From positions 434,001 through 498,000 of the forward strand of contig CAWGSF010000009.1 of the NCBI GenBank assembly GCA_963825255.1: a stretch of DNA of 64,000 bases, given 5' to 3'. Source of the stretch: JAIBJN01 sp963825255. Its GTDB lineage: Bacteria > Actinomycetota > Thermoleophilia > Gaiellales > Gaiellaceae. A model generated the notes under the pieces. That model was given only the letters and a program-made list of their open reading frames with translations. It made no database searches and was not told the origin of the DNA. Within the stretch, counting starts at the first letter, position 1; every line of letters begins with the position of its first letter. A program made the translations under genes and the position numbers. Below are positions 1-7,913 of the stretch, piece after piece.

Positions 1-6
1 GCTCGA

Positions 7-198
7 GTGACCTCCGCCGAGAAGTACGTGACGGCCGCGTACCTCGTGGTGCTCGCGGTCCTGCTCGCGTACGTCGTCATTTACGCCTTCAAGCTCTCCC
101 GGCTCGAGCGCGAGGTGACGGAGCTGACGGAGCTCGCGCGGCGGCGCAAGGAGGCCCGGCAAGCGTCCGAGCCCGAGCGGGAGGAGGCCGTCCGCTGA
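7..198 (+). CDS. CcmD-like small membrane protein
   Basis: A 63-residue protein with one hydrophobic segment (about residues 10-27) followed by a highly charged helix rich in Glu and Arg (about residues 29-60). Size, single membrane span and charged tail fit CcmD, the small accessory protein of cytochrome c maturation system I that acts with CcmC in passing heme to CcmE. The rest of a ccm cluster would lie left of the window edge and cannot be seen. The next gene overlaps its stop codon, so the two are translationally coupled. The assignment rests on size, topology and context, not on a motif; GTG start at 7. Confidence 0.6.
   Translation: MTSAEKYVTAAYLVVLAVLLAYVVIYAFKLSRLEREVTELTELARRRKEARQASEPEREEAVR
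179..187 (+). promoter_or_regulatory. Strong ribosome binding site that supports a CTG start for the HemX-like gene
   Basis: GGGAGGAGG lies inside the end of the ccmD-like gene, seven bases before CTG at 195. No ATG, GTG or TTG in the right frame lies at a useful distance, so this site argues for initiation at CTG 195. Confidence 0.55.
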
Positions 199-992
199 CC
201 GAGACGGCGCTGCTCCTCTTCTGGCCCGCCCTCGTCGGCTACACGGAGGCCGCGTTCGCCTATGCCGGCGACACCGTCCGGCCGGGCCGCCTCGTTCGCC
301 ACGCGATCTGGGGCGTTCGGCTCGGCTGGCTCGCCCAGACGGTGCTCCTCGTCGCGCAGGCGGCCGGCGCGGACGGGTTTCCCTGGGACAGCTGGGCGGG
401 ATCCCTCAACCTCTTCGTCTGGATGTGCGTCGGGGCCTACCTCATCTGGGGTTGCCGGGCCCCGTTTCGGCTACTCGGTCTCGTCGTCATGCCCCTGGCA
501 GCGGTCCTGCTCGCGCTCGCCTGGATCGCGGGCGGCGCGGGCACGCAGGCGGGCGCCGGCTCCGGGAGCATCTTCCTCGCGTTTCACGTCGGCCTGATCC
601 TGGCCGCGTTCGCCGGCTTCACCCTCGCCGCGGCGCTGTCGGTCCTCTACCTCTGGCAGGAGCGGCGGCTCAAGGGACGGGCGCCGGGCGTCCTCCGGCT
701 CCTCTCCCCGTCGCTCGAGACGCTCGACGCCCTGACCGTGCGGACCATCGCCGTCGCGCTGCCCGCCCTGACGGTCGGGATCGGGCTGGGGCTCGCGCGG
801 CTCCGCGAGGAGGGCGGCGGCTTCGACGCGATCATGGCCGTCACGCTCCTGACATGGGTCGTCTACGCTGCCTTCCTCCTCCTGCGCTGGGAGGCCGGCT
901 GGCGCGGCCGCCGAGCTGCCTGGCTCGCCCTCGCCGGCTTCGTGCTCGTCATCCTCGTCCGTCTCGTGTTGACGCCCTTCGCCCACTTCTGA
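195..992 (+). CDS. hemX: HemX/CcsA-family integral membrane protein
   Basis: About 265 residues and roughly eight hydrophobic spans. The stretch HVGLILAAFAGFTLAAALS and the later TWVVYAAFLLLRWEAGWRG match the CcsA/HemX (Cytochrom_C_asm) family. The tryptophan-rich WWD heme-handling motif expected just before TWVVYA is absent; the segment reads LREEGGGFDAIM. This favours HemX, the regulator-type paralogue encoded next to hemA in Bacillus hem operons and linked there to HemA level, over a working cytochrome c synthetase. The start is taken as CTG at 195, overlapping the upstream TGA, because the coding signal runs unbroken from there and a strong SD precedes it; GTG at 342 would remove the first spans. 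Confidence 0.7.
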   Translation: MTETALLLFWPALVGYTEAAFAYAGDTVRPGRLVRHAIWGVRLGWLAQTVLLVAQAAGADGFPWDSWAGSLNLFVWMCVGAYLIWGCRAPFRLLGLVVMPLAAVLLALAWIAGGAGTQAGAGSGSIFLAFHVGLILAAFAGFTLAAALSVLYLWQERRLKGRAPGVLRLLSPSLETLDALTVRTIAVALPALTVGIGLGLARLREEGGGFDAIMAVTLLTWVVYAAFLLLRWEAGWRGRRAAWLALAGFVLVILVRLVLTPFAHF

Positions 993-994
993 GC

Positions 995-2285
995 ATGAGC
1001 CTCCTCCTCGTCGGCACCTCCTACCAGCGCGCTCCCGTCGAGCTCCGCGAGCTCCTCGCCTACGACTCGGGGCTGCGCCTGGGAGCACTGGAACGGCTGG
1101 GGGAAGGCGATGCCGAGGCGGCGGTCCTCTCGACGTGCAACCGCACCGAGGTCTACGCCGTGGGCGAGGAGTCCGAGGGTCTCGAGCAGCGGATCTACGG
1201 CGAGCTGTCGAGCCTCTCCGGCCTGTCCCGCTCGGAGCTCGCGCCCGCGCTCTACACCGTCGGGGACGAGGCCGCCGCGCACCACCTCTTCCGGGTCTCG
1301 GCGGGCCTCGACTCGATGGTGCCGGGCGAGGCCCAGATCCTCGGACAGGTGCGCGAGGCCTACGAGGCGGCGCGCTCGGCGCACACGGCCGGGCCGATCC
1401 TCCACCGCCTCTTCCGTCAGGCCCTCCGTGTTGGCAAGAAGGTCCGCACGGAGACCGCCATCGGCGAGAACCCGGCCTCCGTCTCGGCGGCCGCGGCCCA
1501 GCTGGCGGAGCGGGTGTTCGAGGACCTCGCGGGCCGGCGCATCCTCCTCGTCGGCGCCGGCAAGACGGCCGACCTCACCGCCGCGAACCTCATCTCCAGG
1601 GGCGTCGGGGAGATCGTGGTCGCCAACCGCTCGCCCGAGCGCGCGGAGGCGCTCGCCCGGCGGTTCGAGGGCCGCGCGGTCGGGCTCGACGACCTCGAGG
1701 CGGAGCTCGAGCACGCGGACGTCGTCGTCTCCTCGACGAGCTCGCAGGGGTTCGTGCTCTCCGCGGAGCAGGCCGAACGGGCGTTGAGCGGGCGCCGCGG
1801 CCGGCCGGTGTTCTTCATCGACATCGCCGTGCCCCGCGACCTCGACCCCGCGATCAACGACGTCGAGGGCTGCTACCTCTACGACATCGACGACCTCGAG
1901 CGCGTCGTCGCCGAGAGCGTCGCCGGCCGGCGCGAGGAGGCCGTCCGGGCCTCGGCCATCGTGAACGAGGAGGCCGACGCGTTCCGGGCCTGGCAGCTCT
2001 CGCTCGACGTCGTCCCCGCGATCGCCTCGCTGCGGGCGCAGGCCGAGTCCATCCGGCGCGCCGAGCTCCGGCGGGCGGAGGGGCGCCTCGCCTCGCTCTC
2101 GCCTGAGCCAGCGCCGGGCGGTCGAAGCGCTCACGAGCCAGATCGTGGCCAAGCTCCTCCACCGGCCGACCGTGCGCATGAAGGAGGCGGCGACGGCCGC
2201 CGACGGCATCCTCTACGCGGACGCCGTGAGGCACCTCTTCGGCCTCGGCGACGATGTTGACACGCCTCGGGTCGAGGGGCAGTAG
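995..2285 (+). CDS. hemA: Glutamyl-tRNA reductase, frameshifted near its 3' end
   Basis: Reduces glutamyl-tRNA(Glu) to glutamate-1-semialdehyde, the first step of C5 tetrapyrrole synthesis. The N-terminal catalytic signature STCNRTEVYA (active-site Cys) is present, as are GLDSMVPGEAQILGQV and the NADPH-binding GAGKTADLTA. From 995 the frame runs cleanly to about 2107, where GAGCCAGCG appears in place of GAGCAGCG. One extra C at 2108/2109 throws the frame to a stop at 2258-2260. Removing it restores the conserved dimerisation tail (LSPEQRRAVEALTSQIV, then KLLHRPTVRMKEAA) and gives a stop at 2283-2285, about 429 residues, normal for HemA. The restored end overlaps hemC by 32 bases. It is probably a sequence error, since loss of HemA would leave this pathway without its first step. 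Confidence 0.93.
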
Positions 2286-3090
2286 GCTCGCGCTCACGCA
2301 GGCCGAGCTCGTCGCGGACCGGCTGCGGGCCGCGAGCGAGGCGCTCGACGTCGCCATCGTCCCGATCACGACCGCGGGCGACCGCGACCGGTCGCGGCCG
2401 TTCGGTGAGATCGGCGAGCGCGGCGTCTTCGTGAAGGAGATCGAGGAAGCCCTCCTCGACGGCCGCATCGACGTCGCCGTCCACTCGGCGAAGGACATGA
2501 CCTCTACGGACCTGACGGGGCTGGCCGTCGGTGCGTATCTCCCGCGGGAGGACCCGCGCGACGCTCTCTGCGGCGAGGCGGCGCTGCGACCAGGGCTTCG
2601 CGTCGGCACCGCCTCGGTGCGCCGGCGGGCGCAGCTGCTCGCGCTCGAGCCGACGCTCTCGATCGAGCCGCTGCGCGGGAACGTGGACACGCGCCTGCGC
2701 AAGATGCGCGAGCGCGGCCTCGACGCGATCGTCCTCGCGGCCGCGGGGCTCGAGCGGCTCGGCCTCTCGGACGAGATCGGGTACCGCTTTCCGCCGGAGG
2801 AGGTCCTGCCCGAGGCGGGCCAGGGAGCGCTCGCCCTCCAGGTGCGCGCCGGGGAGGACGAGCGCGTGGCAGCGCTCGACGATCTCGAGACGCGGCGCCG
2901 CGTCGAGGCCGAGCGGGCGTGCGTCGCACGGATCGGCGCCGGGTGCCTCGCGCCCGTGGCCGCCCACCACGACGGGGAGACGCTCACCGCTCTCGTGGCC
3001 GCCGAGGACGGCGCATGGCTGGAGCGGCGGAGCGGAGCCGATCCGGTCGCTCTCGGCGACGAGCTCCTGGCCGCCGCCGCGCGTCGATGA
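2254..3090 (+). CDS. hemC: Porphobilinogen deaminase (hydroxymethylbilane synthase)
   Basis: Joins four porphobilinogens into hydroxymethylbilane on a dipyrromethane cofactor. Seen: N-terminal GSRGSRLALTQAELV, AVHSAKDM (substrate and cofactor contacts), RRRAQLLAL, LRGNVDTRLRKM, EAGQGALALQ, and the cofactor-binding cysteine in GAGCLAPVAAH. At 278 residues it is slightly shorter than the usual 300-310, mostly in the C-terminal domain. ATG at 2254 lies inside the end of hemA and the stop overlaps the hemD start (ATGA), so hemA-C-D read as one operon. Confidence 0.97.
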   Translation: MLTRLGSRGSRLALTQAELVADRLRAASEALDVAIVPITTAGDRDRSRPFGEIGERGVFVKEIEEALLDGRIDVAVHSAKDMTSTDLTGLAVGAYLPREDPRDALCGEAALRPGLRVGTASVRRRAQLLALEPTLSIEPLRGNVDTRLRKMRERGLDAIVLAAAGLERLGLSDEIGYRFPPEEVLPEAGQGALALQVRAGEDERVAALDDLETRRRVEAERACVARIGAGCLAPVAAHHDGETLTALVAAEDGAWLERRSGADPVALGDELLAAAARR

Positions 3091-3746
3091 AGGTCGTCCT
3101 CACCGGGACGGAGGCCCTGGCGCGATCGCTCGCCGCCGCCCTCGCGGCCGAGGGGTTCGAGGTCGAGACGTGCCCCCTCGTCGCCGTCGAGCCGCTGGAG
3201 GGGCCGCCCGTTCGCGCCGCGGACTACGACTGGGTCGTGCTCACGAGCAGGAACGCCGTCGAGGCGCTCTTCGCCCGCATCGAGGGGCCGCTCCCGCGCG
3301 TGGCGGCGATCGGGCCGGGGACGGCGGACGCGCTCCGCGAGCACGGCGTCACGCCGGCGGCCGTCGCCGACGTGGCCACGCAGGAGGGCCTCGTGGCAGT
3401 CCTTCCCGACCCGCCCGGGCGCGTGCTCTTCCCCGGGGCCGAGGGCGCGAGGGACGTGCTCGCGCGGGAGCTGAACGCCGACGTCGTCCCGCTCTACAGG
3501 ACGATCGAGCTGCGGCCGGCGCGGTTCCCGGAGGCCGATCTCGTCGTCCTCGCGTCGGCCTCGGCGGCGCGGAGCCTGGCGTCGCTCGGCCTCGACCCCG
3601 ACTGCGTCTCGATCGGCCCCGTGACATCCGCCGAGGCTGCGCAGGTCGGCCTCCGGGTTGTCGCGGAGGCGCGGAGCCACGATCGGGAAGGGCTTGTCGA
3701 AGCGGTTAAGCTCGCGGCATCGACCGCCGGTTCATCACCTTCCTGA
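3087..3746 (+). CDS. hemD: Uroporphyrinogen-III synthase
   Basis: 219 residues; closes and isomerises hydroxymethylbilane to uroporphyrinogen III. The family is poorly conserved. Recognisable parts are the N-terminal VVLTGTEA, DWVVLTSRNAVEALF (the typical hinge-side motif), AAIGPGTADALREHG, RVLFPGAEGARDVLARELN, and VVLASASAARSL with ISIGPVTS-like GPVTSAEA near the C-terminus. Start ATG 3087 overlaps the hemC stop by four bases. Position after hemC supports the call. The 3' end overlaps the next gene by about 28 bases. Confidence 0.9.
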   Translation: MKVVLTGTEALARSLAAALAAEGFEVETCPLVAVEPLEGPPVRAADYDWVVLTSRNAVEALFARIEGPLPRVAAIGPGTADALREHGVTPAAVADVATQEGLVAVLPDPPGRVLFPGAEGARDVLARELNADVVPLYRTIELRPARFPEADLVVLASASAARSLASLGLDPDCVSIGPVTSAEAAQVGLRVVAEARSHDREGLVEAVKLAASTAGSSPS

Positions 3747-4534
3747 CGGACTTCGGCCTCGAGGACGACTTCGTCGGGACGTGTCACGGCGTCATCAAGG
3801 GGATCGCCCCCGCGGCCGAGGTGATCGACCTGACGCACGGGATCGCGCGGCACGCCGTCCTCCAGGGCGCGCTCGTGCTCGCGAACACGCTTCCGTACAC
3901 GCCCGCAGGCGTCCACCTCGCGGTCGTCGACCCGGGCGTGGGCAGCGAGCGCAGGCCGGTGGCGCTCCGAAGCGGCGACGGGCGTCTCTTCGTCGGGCCA
4001 GACAACGGGCTCCTGCTCGTCGCCGCGGACCGACTCGGCGGTGTCGCCGAGGCCGCCGAGCTCGTGGATCCGGCGTACCGGCTGGAGCGGGTCGCGCACA
4101 CGTTCCACGGACGGGACATCTTCGCTCCGGCGGCCGCGCACCTGGCGGCCGGCGTGGAGCTCGGGAAGCTCGGCCCGAGCGTCGATCCGGGCTCGCTCGC
4201 GCGCCTCGAGCTCCCCGAAGCCGAGGTCGGGACGCGCAAGATCCGGGCGACGGTCATGAACGTCGACCGCTTCGGGAACATCCAGCTCAACCTGTCGACC
4301 GCCGACCTCGAGCGCGTAGGGATCGAGCCCGGGACGACGGTCGAGCTCGAGGTCGGGTTCGAGCGCTACTACGCGGTGGCGGCCCGGACGTTCGCCGAGG
4401 TCCGGCGCGGCGACATCGTCCTGTACGAGGACGCGTACTGGACGATCGCGCTCGCCATCAACCACGGGAACGCCGCCGAGATGTTCGGCGCCACGGCGGG
4501 CCAGGAGATCCGGCTCGCCCGGACGGACCGGTGA
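3719..4534 (+). CDS. SAM hydrolase (DUF62 / SAM hydroxide adenosyltransferase family)
   Basis: Family members split S-adenosylmethionine with water into adenosine and methionine and are relatives of fluorinase. Seen: TFLTDFGLEDDFVGTCHGV at the N-terminus, DLTHGI, VVDPGVGSERRPVAL, VGPDNGLLL, TFHGRDIFAPAAAHLAAG, and a C-terminal domain with DRFGNIQLNL and AINHGNAAE. The conserved N-terminus extends well upstream of GTG 3821, so that is not the true start. The open frame begins at 3710 after a TAA and contains no ATG, GTG or TTG before the conserved region, so 3719 (an ATC) is only a placeholder; a point error at the start codon is possible. It overlaps hemD and is followed by an overlapping methyltransferase. 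Confidence 0.85.
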   Translation: MDRRFITFLTDFGLEDDFVGTCHGVIKGIAPAAEVIDLTHGIARHAVLQGALVLANTLPYTPAGVHLAVVDPGVGSERRPVALRSGDGRLFVGPDNGLLLVAADRLGGVAEAAELVDPAYRLERVAHTFHGRDIFAPAAAHLAAGVELGKLGPSVDPGSLARLELPEAEVGTRKIRATVMNVDRFGNIQLNLSTADLERVGIEPGTTVELEVGFERYYAVAARTFAEVRRGDIVLYEDAYWTIALAINHGNAAEMFGATAGQEIRLARTDR

Positions 4535-5173
4535 CGACTCGAGGAGCTCAGGCTCGCGGCAGGCCGTCGGCTCGCGCGGCTGGCGACGCGCGCGGTCGTC
4601 GCCCAGCCGGCCCTCTGGCGGCTCTTCCGCCGGCCCCTGCGGGCCCAGTTCGACCGGCTCGCTCCCATGTGGGAGGACATCGGCGGCCCCGACGCGCTCG
4701 CCCCGGTCTCGGCGGCCCTCGACCGCCTCGACGAGACGCCCTCGTGGGTGCTCGACATCGGCACGGGGACGGGCAAGGCAGCCCGTCTGGCCGCCGAGCG
4801 GTTCCCCGACGCGCACGTCGTCGGCGTCGACCTCTCGGCGGAGATGGTGGACGAGGCCCGGAGGCGCCTCCCGCCGGCGCTCGTCGGCCGGATCCGATTC
4901 GAGGTTGCCGACTCCGCACGGCTCCCCTTCGTGGACGGGGCCTTCGACCTCGTGATGCTCGTGAACATGATCCCGTTCTTCGGGGAGATCGCGCGCGTCA
5001 CCGCGCCGTCCGGCACCGTCGTCGTGGCGACGTACGCGGGACCGTCGACGCCGATCTGGACCCCGCCCGAGACGCTCCGTGCGCAGCTCGAAGGGCTCGG
5101 GTTCGGGAGCTTCGAGGAGATCGCGGTGGGTGAGGGGACGGCATTCCTTGCCCGGCGCCCGGGGCCGGGTTAG
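4531..5173 (+). CDS. Class I SAM-dependent methyltransferase, probably frameshifted after the start
   Basis: Methyltransferase fold: VLDIGTGTGKAARLA (SAM-binding motif I), VVGVDLSAEMVDEARRR (acidic end of strand 2), VADSARLPFVDGAFDLV. From ATG 4667 it has 168 residues. In-frame coding continues upstream of that ATG (LEELRLAAGRRLARLA, then AQFDRLAPMWED, a typical methyltransferase lead-in) but has no start codon there. GTG at 4531, overlapping the previous stop as GTGA, would serve if one surplus base near 4536-4540 is removed. The substrate is unknown; being next to a SAM hydrolase may be chance or a shared SAM link. Confidence 0.75.
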
Positions 5174-5271
5174 GATCCCGCAAACGGCGTTCGCGGCACG
5201 GTCGCACCGGCCCGGACGTCGTTTTTACGCGCCCCTAACCAGGGTCTGCCGGGGATCGTCCCTACTCCACG

Positions 5272-6206
5272 GTGTCGCTAGCCGCCTTCGTCCTCCGACG
5301 CGTGCTCTGGGCGATCCCGATCGTCCTGCTCGTGATGCTGTTCACCTACCTGCTGATGCGCGCAGCCGGGGGATCGCCCTTCGAACCGCCCGAGGGAGTG
5401 CCCGGGCTCCCCGCCCCGCTCCAGCGGGAGATGACCGACTTCTACCACCTCGACGAGCCCTGGTTCGTCGAGTTCGGCTTCTACGTCAAGAACGTCGCCA
5501 CGCTCCAGTTCGGGCCAGCCTCGTCGATCGCTACCACTCGGTCGACGACGCCGTGAAGGAGGGCTTTCCCGTGACGGGCCAGCTCATCCTGCTGGCGGCC
5601 GCATGGGCGATCCCCGTCGGGATGCTCCTCGGCCTCTTCGCGGCCGTCCGGCGGTCCTCGGCCCTCGACCACCTCGCGACGTCGGCGGCGAGCGTTCTCC
5701 TCGTCGTGCCGGTCTTCTTCGTCACCTACGTCCTCTCGCGCTACCTCGTGTACGAGTGGGACGTGTTCCCGCTCGATTGGGACACCCGACAGGGCAAGGT
5801 CCTGCCGGTGCTGGCGCTCGGGCTCGCTCCGGCCGGCTACGTCGCCCGCCTGACGCGTGCCGCGGCCGTGGACACGCTTCAGTCCGACTACGTCCGCACC
5901 GCACGCGCCAAGGGCCTCCGCCGGTCGCGCGTCATCGGCGCGCACGTGCTCCGCAACTCGTCCGTGCCGCTGCTCTCCGCGACGCCGCCGATGCTCGCGC
6001 TCCTCGTCACCGGCGCGTTCTTCGTCGAGACGGCGTTCAGGGTCCCCGGCGTCTCGGCGGAGTTCGTCCAGGCCGCCCGGGCCAAGGACTACCCGATGAT
6101 CCTGGGGCTCACCGTCGCGCTGACCGTGCTCGTCCTCGTCGTCAACCTGATCGCGGACGTGCTCATGGCGATCATCGACCCTCGCCTGCGCGAGGAGGCG
6201 CCGTGA
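5272..6206 (+). CDS. DppB/OppB-type ABC transporter permease, frameshifted
   Basis: First permease of a peptide/nickel-type ABC importer. The N-terminal part (VLRRVLWAIPIVLLVMLFTY, then DFYHLDEPWFVEFG) is in one frame to about 5514; the remainder (SVDDAVKEGFPVTGQLILL onward, with the permease loop YVRTARAKGLRRSRVIGAHV and the ending DVLMAIIDPRL) is in another. GGGCCAGCC at 5512-5520 reads as if one C were lost from GGGCCCAGC; restoring it gives about 311 residues, normal for DppB. This is the only deletion-type shift in the window. GTG 5272 is the start; about 98 bases upstream are gene-free. The stop overlaps the next permease. Confidence 0.85.
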
Positions 6207-7102
6207 GCGGGCGCACCCGGATGCTCGGAGCGCTCCTCCGCAACCGGACCGCCTGCATCGGCGGAGCGGTCTTCTTCGGCGTCATCGCCTACTGCGTGGT
6301 CGTCCCGCTCGTCTCGCCCTACGACCCCGTGGACGCCGACTTCACGCAGAGCCGACTACCGCCGAGCGGCGACCACTGGCTCGGGACGGATCAGTACGGG
6401 CGCGACATCTTCACCCGCCTCGCGGCAGGAGGGAGGATCACGCTCCTGATCGCCGCCGGGGCGCTCGCGGTGATCCTCGTCCTCGGCGTCACCTACGGCG
6501 CCGTCTCGGGCCTCGCCGGCGGCCGCGTGGACAACGCGATGATGCGGATCCTGGACGGGCTGCTGGCGATCCCGCGTCTGCCCATCAGCATCGCGATCGT
6601 CGTGGTGATCGGGCTCCAGGCGCAGAACGTCCAGACCGTCATCCTCGCGCTCTCGATCGTCAACTGGATGATCACGGCGCGCCTCGTGCGCGGCGAGGTG
6701 GTCAGCCTCAAGCGGCAGGACTACGTGCGCAGCGCGCAGGCCCTCGGGGCCGGCCGGCGCGCGGTCCTGCGGCGTCACATCGTTCCCAACGCCTTCGGGA
6801 TCATCCTCGTGGCCGTCTTCCTCGAGCTGCCCGCGGTCGTGCTCGGCGAGGCGTTCCTGTCCGTCCTCGGGCTCGGCCCGGAGGCGCCCACGCCGACCTG
6901 GGGGAACATGGCCCTCGAGGGGATCACGTTCGGCAGGCTCTGGCTCGTCTTCCTCCCGAGCCTCGCGATCGCCGTCTTCGCCGTGGGGGCGAACCTGCTC
7001 GCCGACGGGGTCGGCGACGCCATGGACCCGCGCCGCTGGGCTGCGGCCCGCGGCGGGCGGCGGCGGAAGACGTCCTCGCGGCCCGAGCCGGAGGTCGCGT
7101 AG
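6203..7102 (+). CDS. DppC/OppC-type ABC transporter permease
   Basis: 299 residues, second permease of the same importer. Seen: N-terminal cytoplasmic start then a first span, HWLGTDQYGRDIFTRLAAGG (the OppC signature), five further hydrophobic segments, the EAA loop region YVRSAQALGAGRRAVLRRHI (contact with the ATPase), and the C-terminal GEAFLSVLGLG and WGNM. GTG 6203 overlaps the stop of the first permease (GTGA). No substrate-binding protein or ATPase gene lies nearby, so the partners must be elsewhere and the substrate cannot be named. Confidence 0.92.
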   Translation: MSGRTRMLGALLRNRTACIGGAVFFGVIAYCVVVPLVSPYDPVDADFTQSRLPPSGDHWLGTDQYGRDIFTRLAAGGRITLLIAAGALAVILVLGVTYGAVSGLAGGRVDNAMMRILDGLLAIPRLPISIAIVVVIGLQAQNVQTVILALSIVNWMITARLVRGEVVSLKRQDYVRSAQALGAGRRAVLRRHIVPNAFGIILVAVFLELPAVVLGEAFLSVLGLGPEAPTPTWGNMALEGITFGRLWLVFLPSLAIAVFAVGANLLADGVGDAMDPRRWAAARGGRRRKTSSRPEPEVA

Positions 7103-7190
7103 CAGTGGGCAGCTTCCTGGAACTCCGGCAGCCAGGGCTGAAGCCACGTTGGCCAGGGATGAACGGCGACTCAGAAGCGGCCGGGCGGGT

Positions 7191-7679
7191 TCAATCGGCG
7201 GTTCGTTGAAAGAGGAGATGGTCCCGCCACTCGCCGGCGATCTGGAGGTAGCGACGAGCAAGGCCGATCGGCTCGAAACCGTTCTTCTCCAGCACGCGCT
7301 GGGACGGGGCGTTGTCCACGAGCGTCGCAGCCTCGAGTCGGTGTAGTCCGAGCTCACCGAAGGCGAGACCGATGACCTCGCGGACAGCGCTGGTCGCGAG
7401 CCCCCGGCCATTTTCCCGCTCCGCGACCCAGTAACCCAGATTGGCGCTCTGAAGGGGGCCCAGGACGATGTTCGACATGGTCACAGTCCCGGCGATGTGA
7501 TCGCCGGCGAGGATCGCGAATGCCTTCGATCCGTCACTCTCGATCTTCTCGCGCTGGCCCTTGGCGGTGAAGAAGCGTTCGGCACGATCCGGGCTCGACC
7601 GGGCCAGGAACATGCGGTTTTCGACCAACACCGCCGCCAGCTCGCCAGCGTCCTCCGATGTGAGAGGCCGAATGATCAT
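7191..7679 (-). CDS. GNAT N-acetyltransferase (RimJ/RimL type)
   Basis: 162 residues, with the GNAT elements in order: N-terminal IIRPLTSEDAGELAAVL, LGYWVAERENGRGLATSAV (acetyl-CoA pyrophosphate loop, R/Q-x-x-G-x-G/A type), LGLHRLEAATLVDNAPSQRV and a C-terminal strand. The pattern resembles enzymes acetylating ribosomal protein N-termini or small amines; the acceptor is unknown. ATG 7679 sits about 10 bases after a GATACT box on the same strand, suggesting a leaderless or nearly leaderless message. An 8-base inverted repeat (7696-7703 with 7716-7723) lies just upstream. Confidence 0.85.
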   Translation of the reverse strand: MIIRPLTSEDAGELAAVLVENRMFLARSSPDRAERFFTAKGQREKIESDGSKAFAILAGDHIAGTVTMSNIVLGPLQSANLGYWVAERENGRGLATSAVREVIGLAFGELGLHRLEAATLVDNAPSQRVLEKNGFEPIGLARRYLQIAGEWRDHLLFQRTAD

Positions 7680-7767
7680 CCACCGACAGTATCCGCGTGC
7701 GCGACATCTTCCTCACGCGCACGTCTTCACCGAGGATTTCATCGTTGACGTAAGGCGGGGCGACATC

Positions 7768-7798
7768 GCTTCTGCTCTCGAGTTCCGAGAACAGAAGC
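7768..7798 (-). terminator. Hairpin downstream of tRNA-Phe
   Basis: GCTTCTG (7768-7774) pairs with CAGAAGC (7792-7798), and TCTCG/CGAGA inside extends the stem to about 12 pairs with one C-A mismatch. It sits 15 bases after the tRNA 3' end, the place expected for a processing or termination hairpin. There is no strong T-run, so this is tentative. Confidence 0.4.
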
Positions 7799-7812
7799 AA
7801 GAAACCTCCCAG

Positions 7813-7885
7813 TGGCGAGGGCCGGAATCGAACCGGCGACACCACGGTTTTCAGCCGTGTGCTCTACCAACTGAGCTACCTCGCC
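7813..7885 (-). tRNA. tRNA-Phe (anticodon GAA)
   Basis: Read on the minus strand, 73 nt. Acceptor GGCGAGG pairs with CCTCGCC; D-arm GCTC...GAGC; anticodon stem with loop CTGAAAA, giving GAA; T-arm around GGTTCGATTCC. Discriminator A. CCA is not encoded. Confidence 0.97.
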
Positions 7886-7899
7886 GCGGCATCGAAGTG

Positions 7900-7905
7900 T
7901 AGCCT
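7900..7905 (+). promoter_or_regulatory. -10 box of the arginase gene
   Basis: TAGCCT ending eight bases before GTG 7914; leaderless-type spacing shared by many genes in this window. Confidence 0.45.
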
Positions 7906-7913
7906 CACGGGCC

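Noticed and set aside
342..992. GTG 342 as the HemX-like start
   Set aside because: It would remove two membrane spans and about 49 in-frame residues that extend without a break to CTG 195 behind a strong SD.
7696..7723. CGTGCGCG/CGCGCACG palindrome upstream of the acetyltransferase as an operator
   Set aside because: Eight-base GC arms arise readily at this base composition and no regulator gene is next to it.
7534..7845. Minus-strand frame of 103 residues across the tRNA-Phe region
   Set aside because: Its first part reads through the tRNA and hairpin, a common false ORF; the rest shadows the acetyltransferase.
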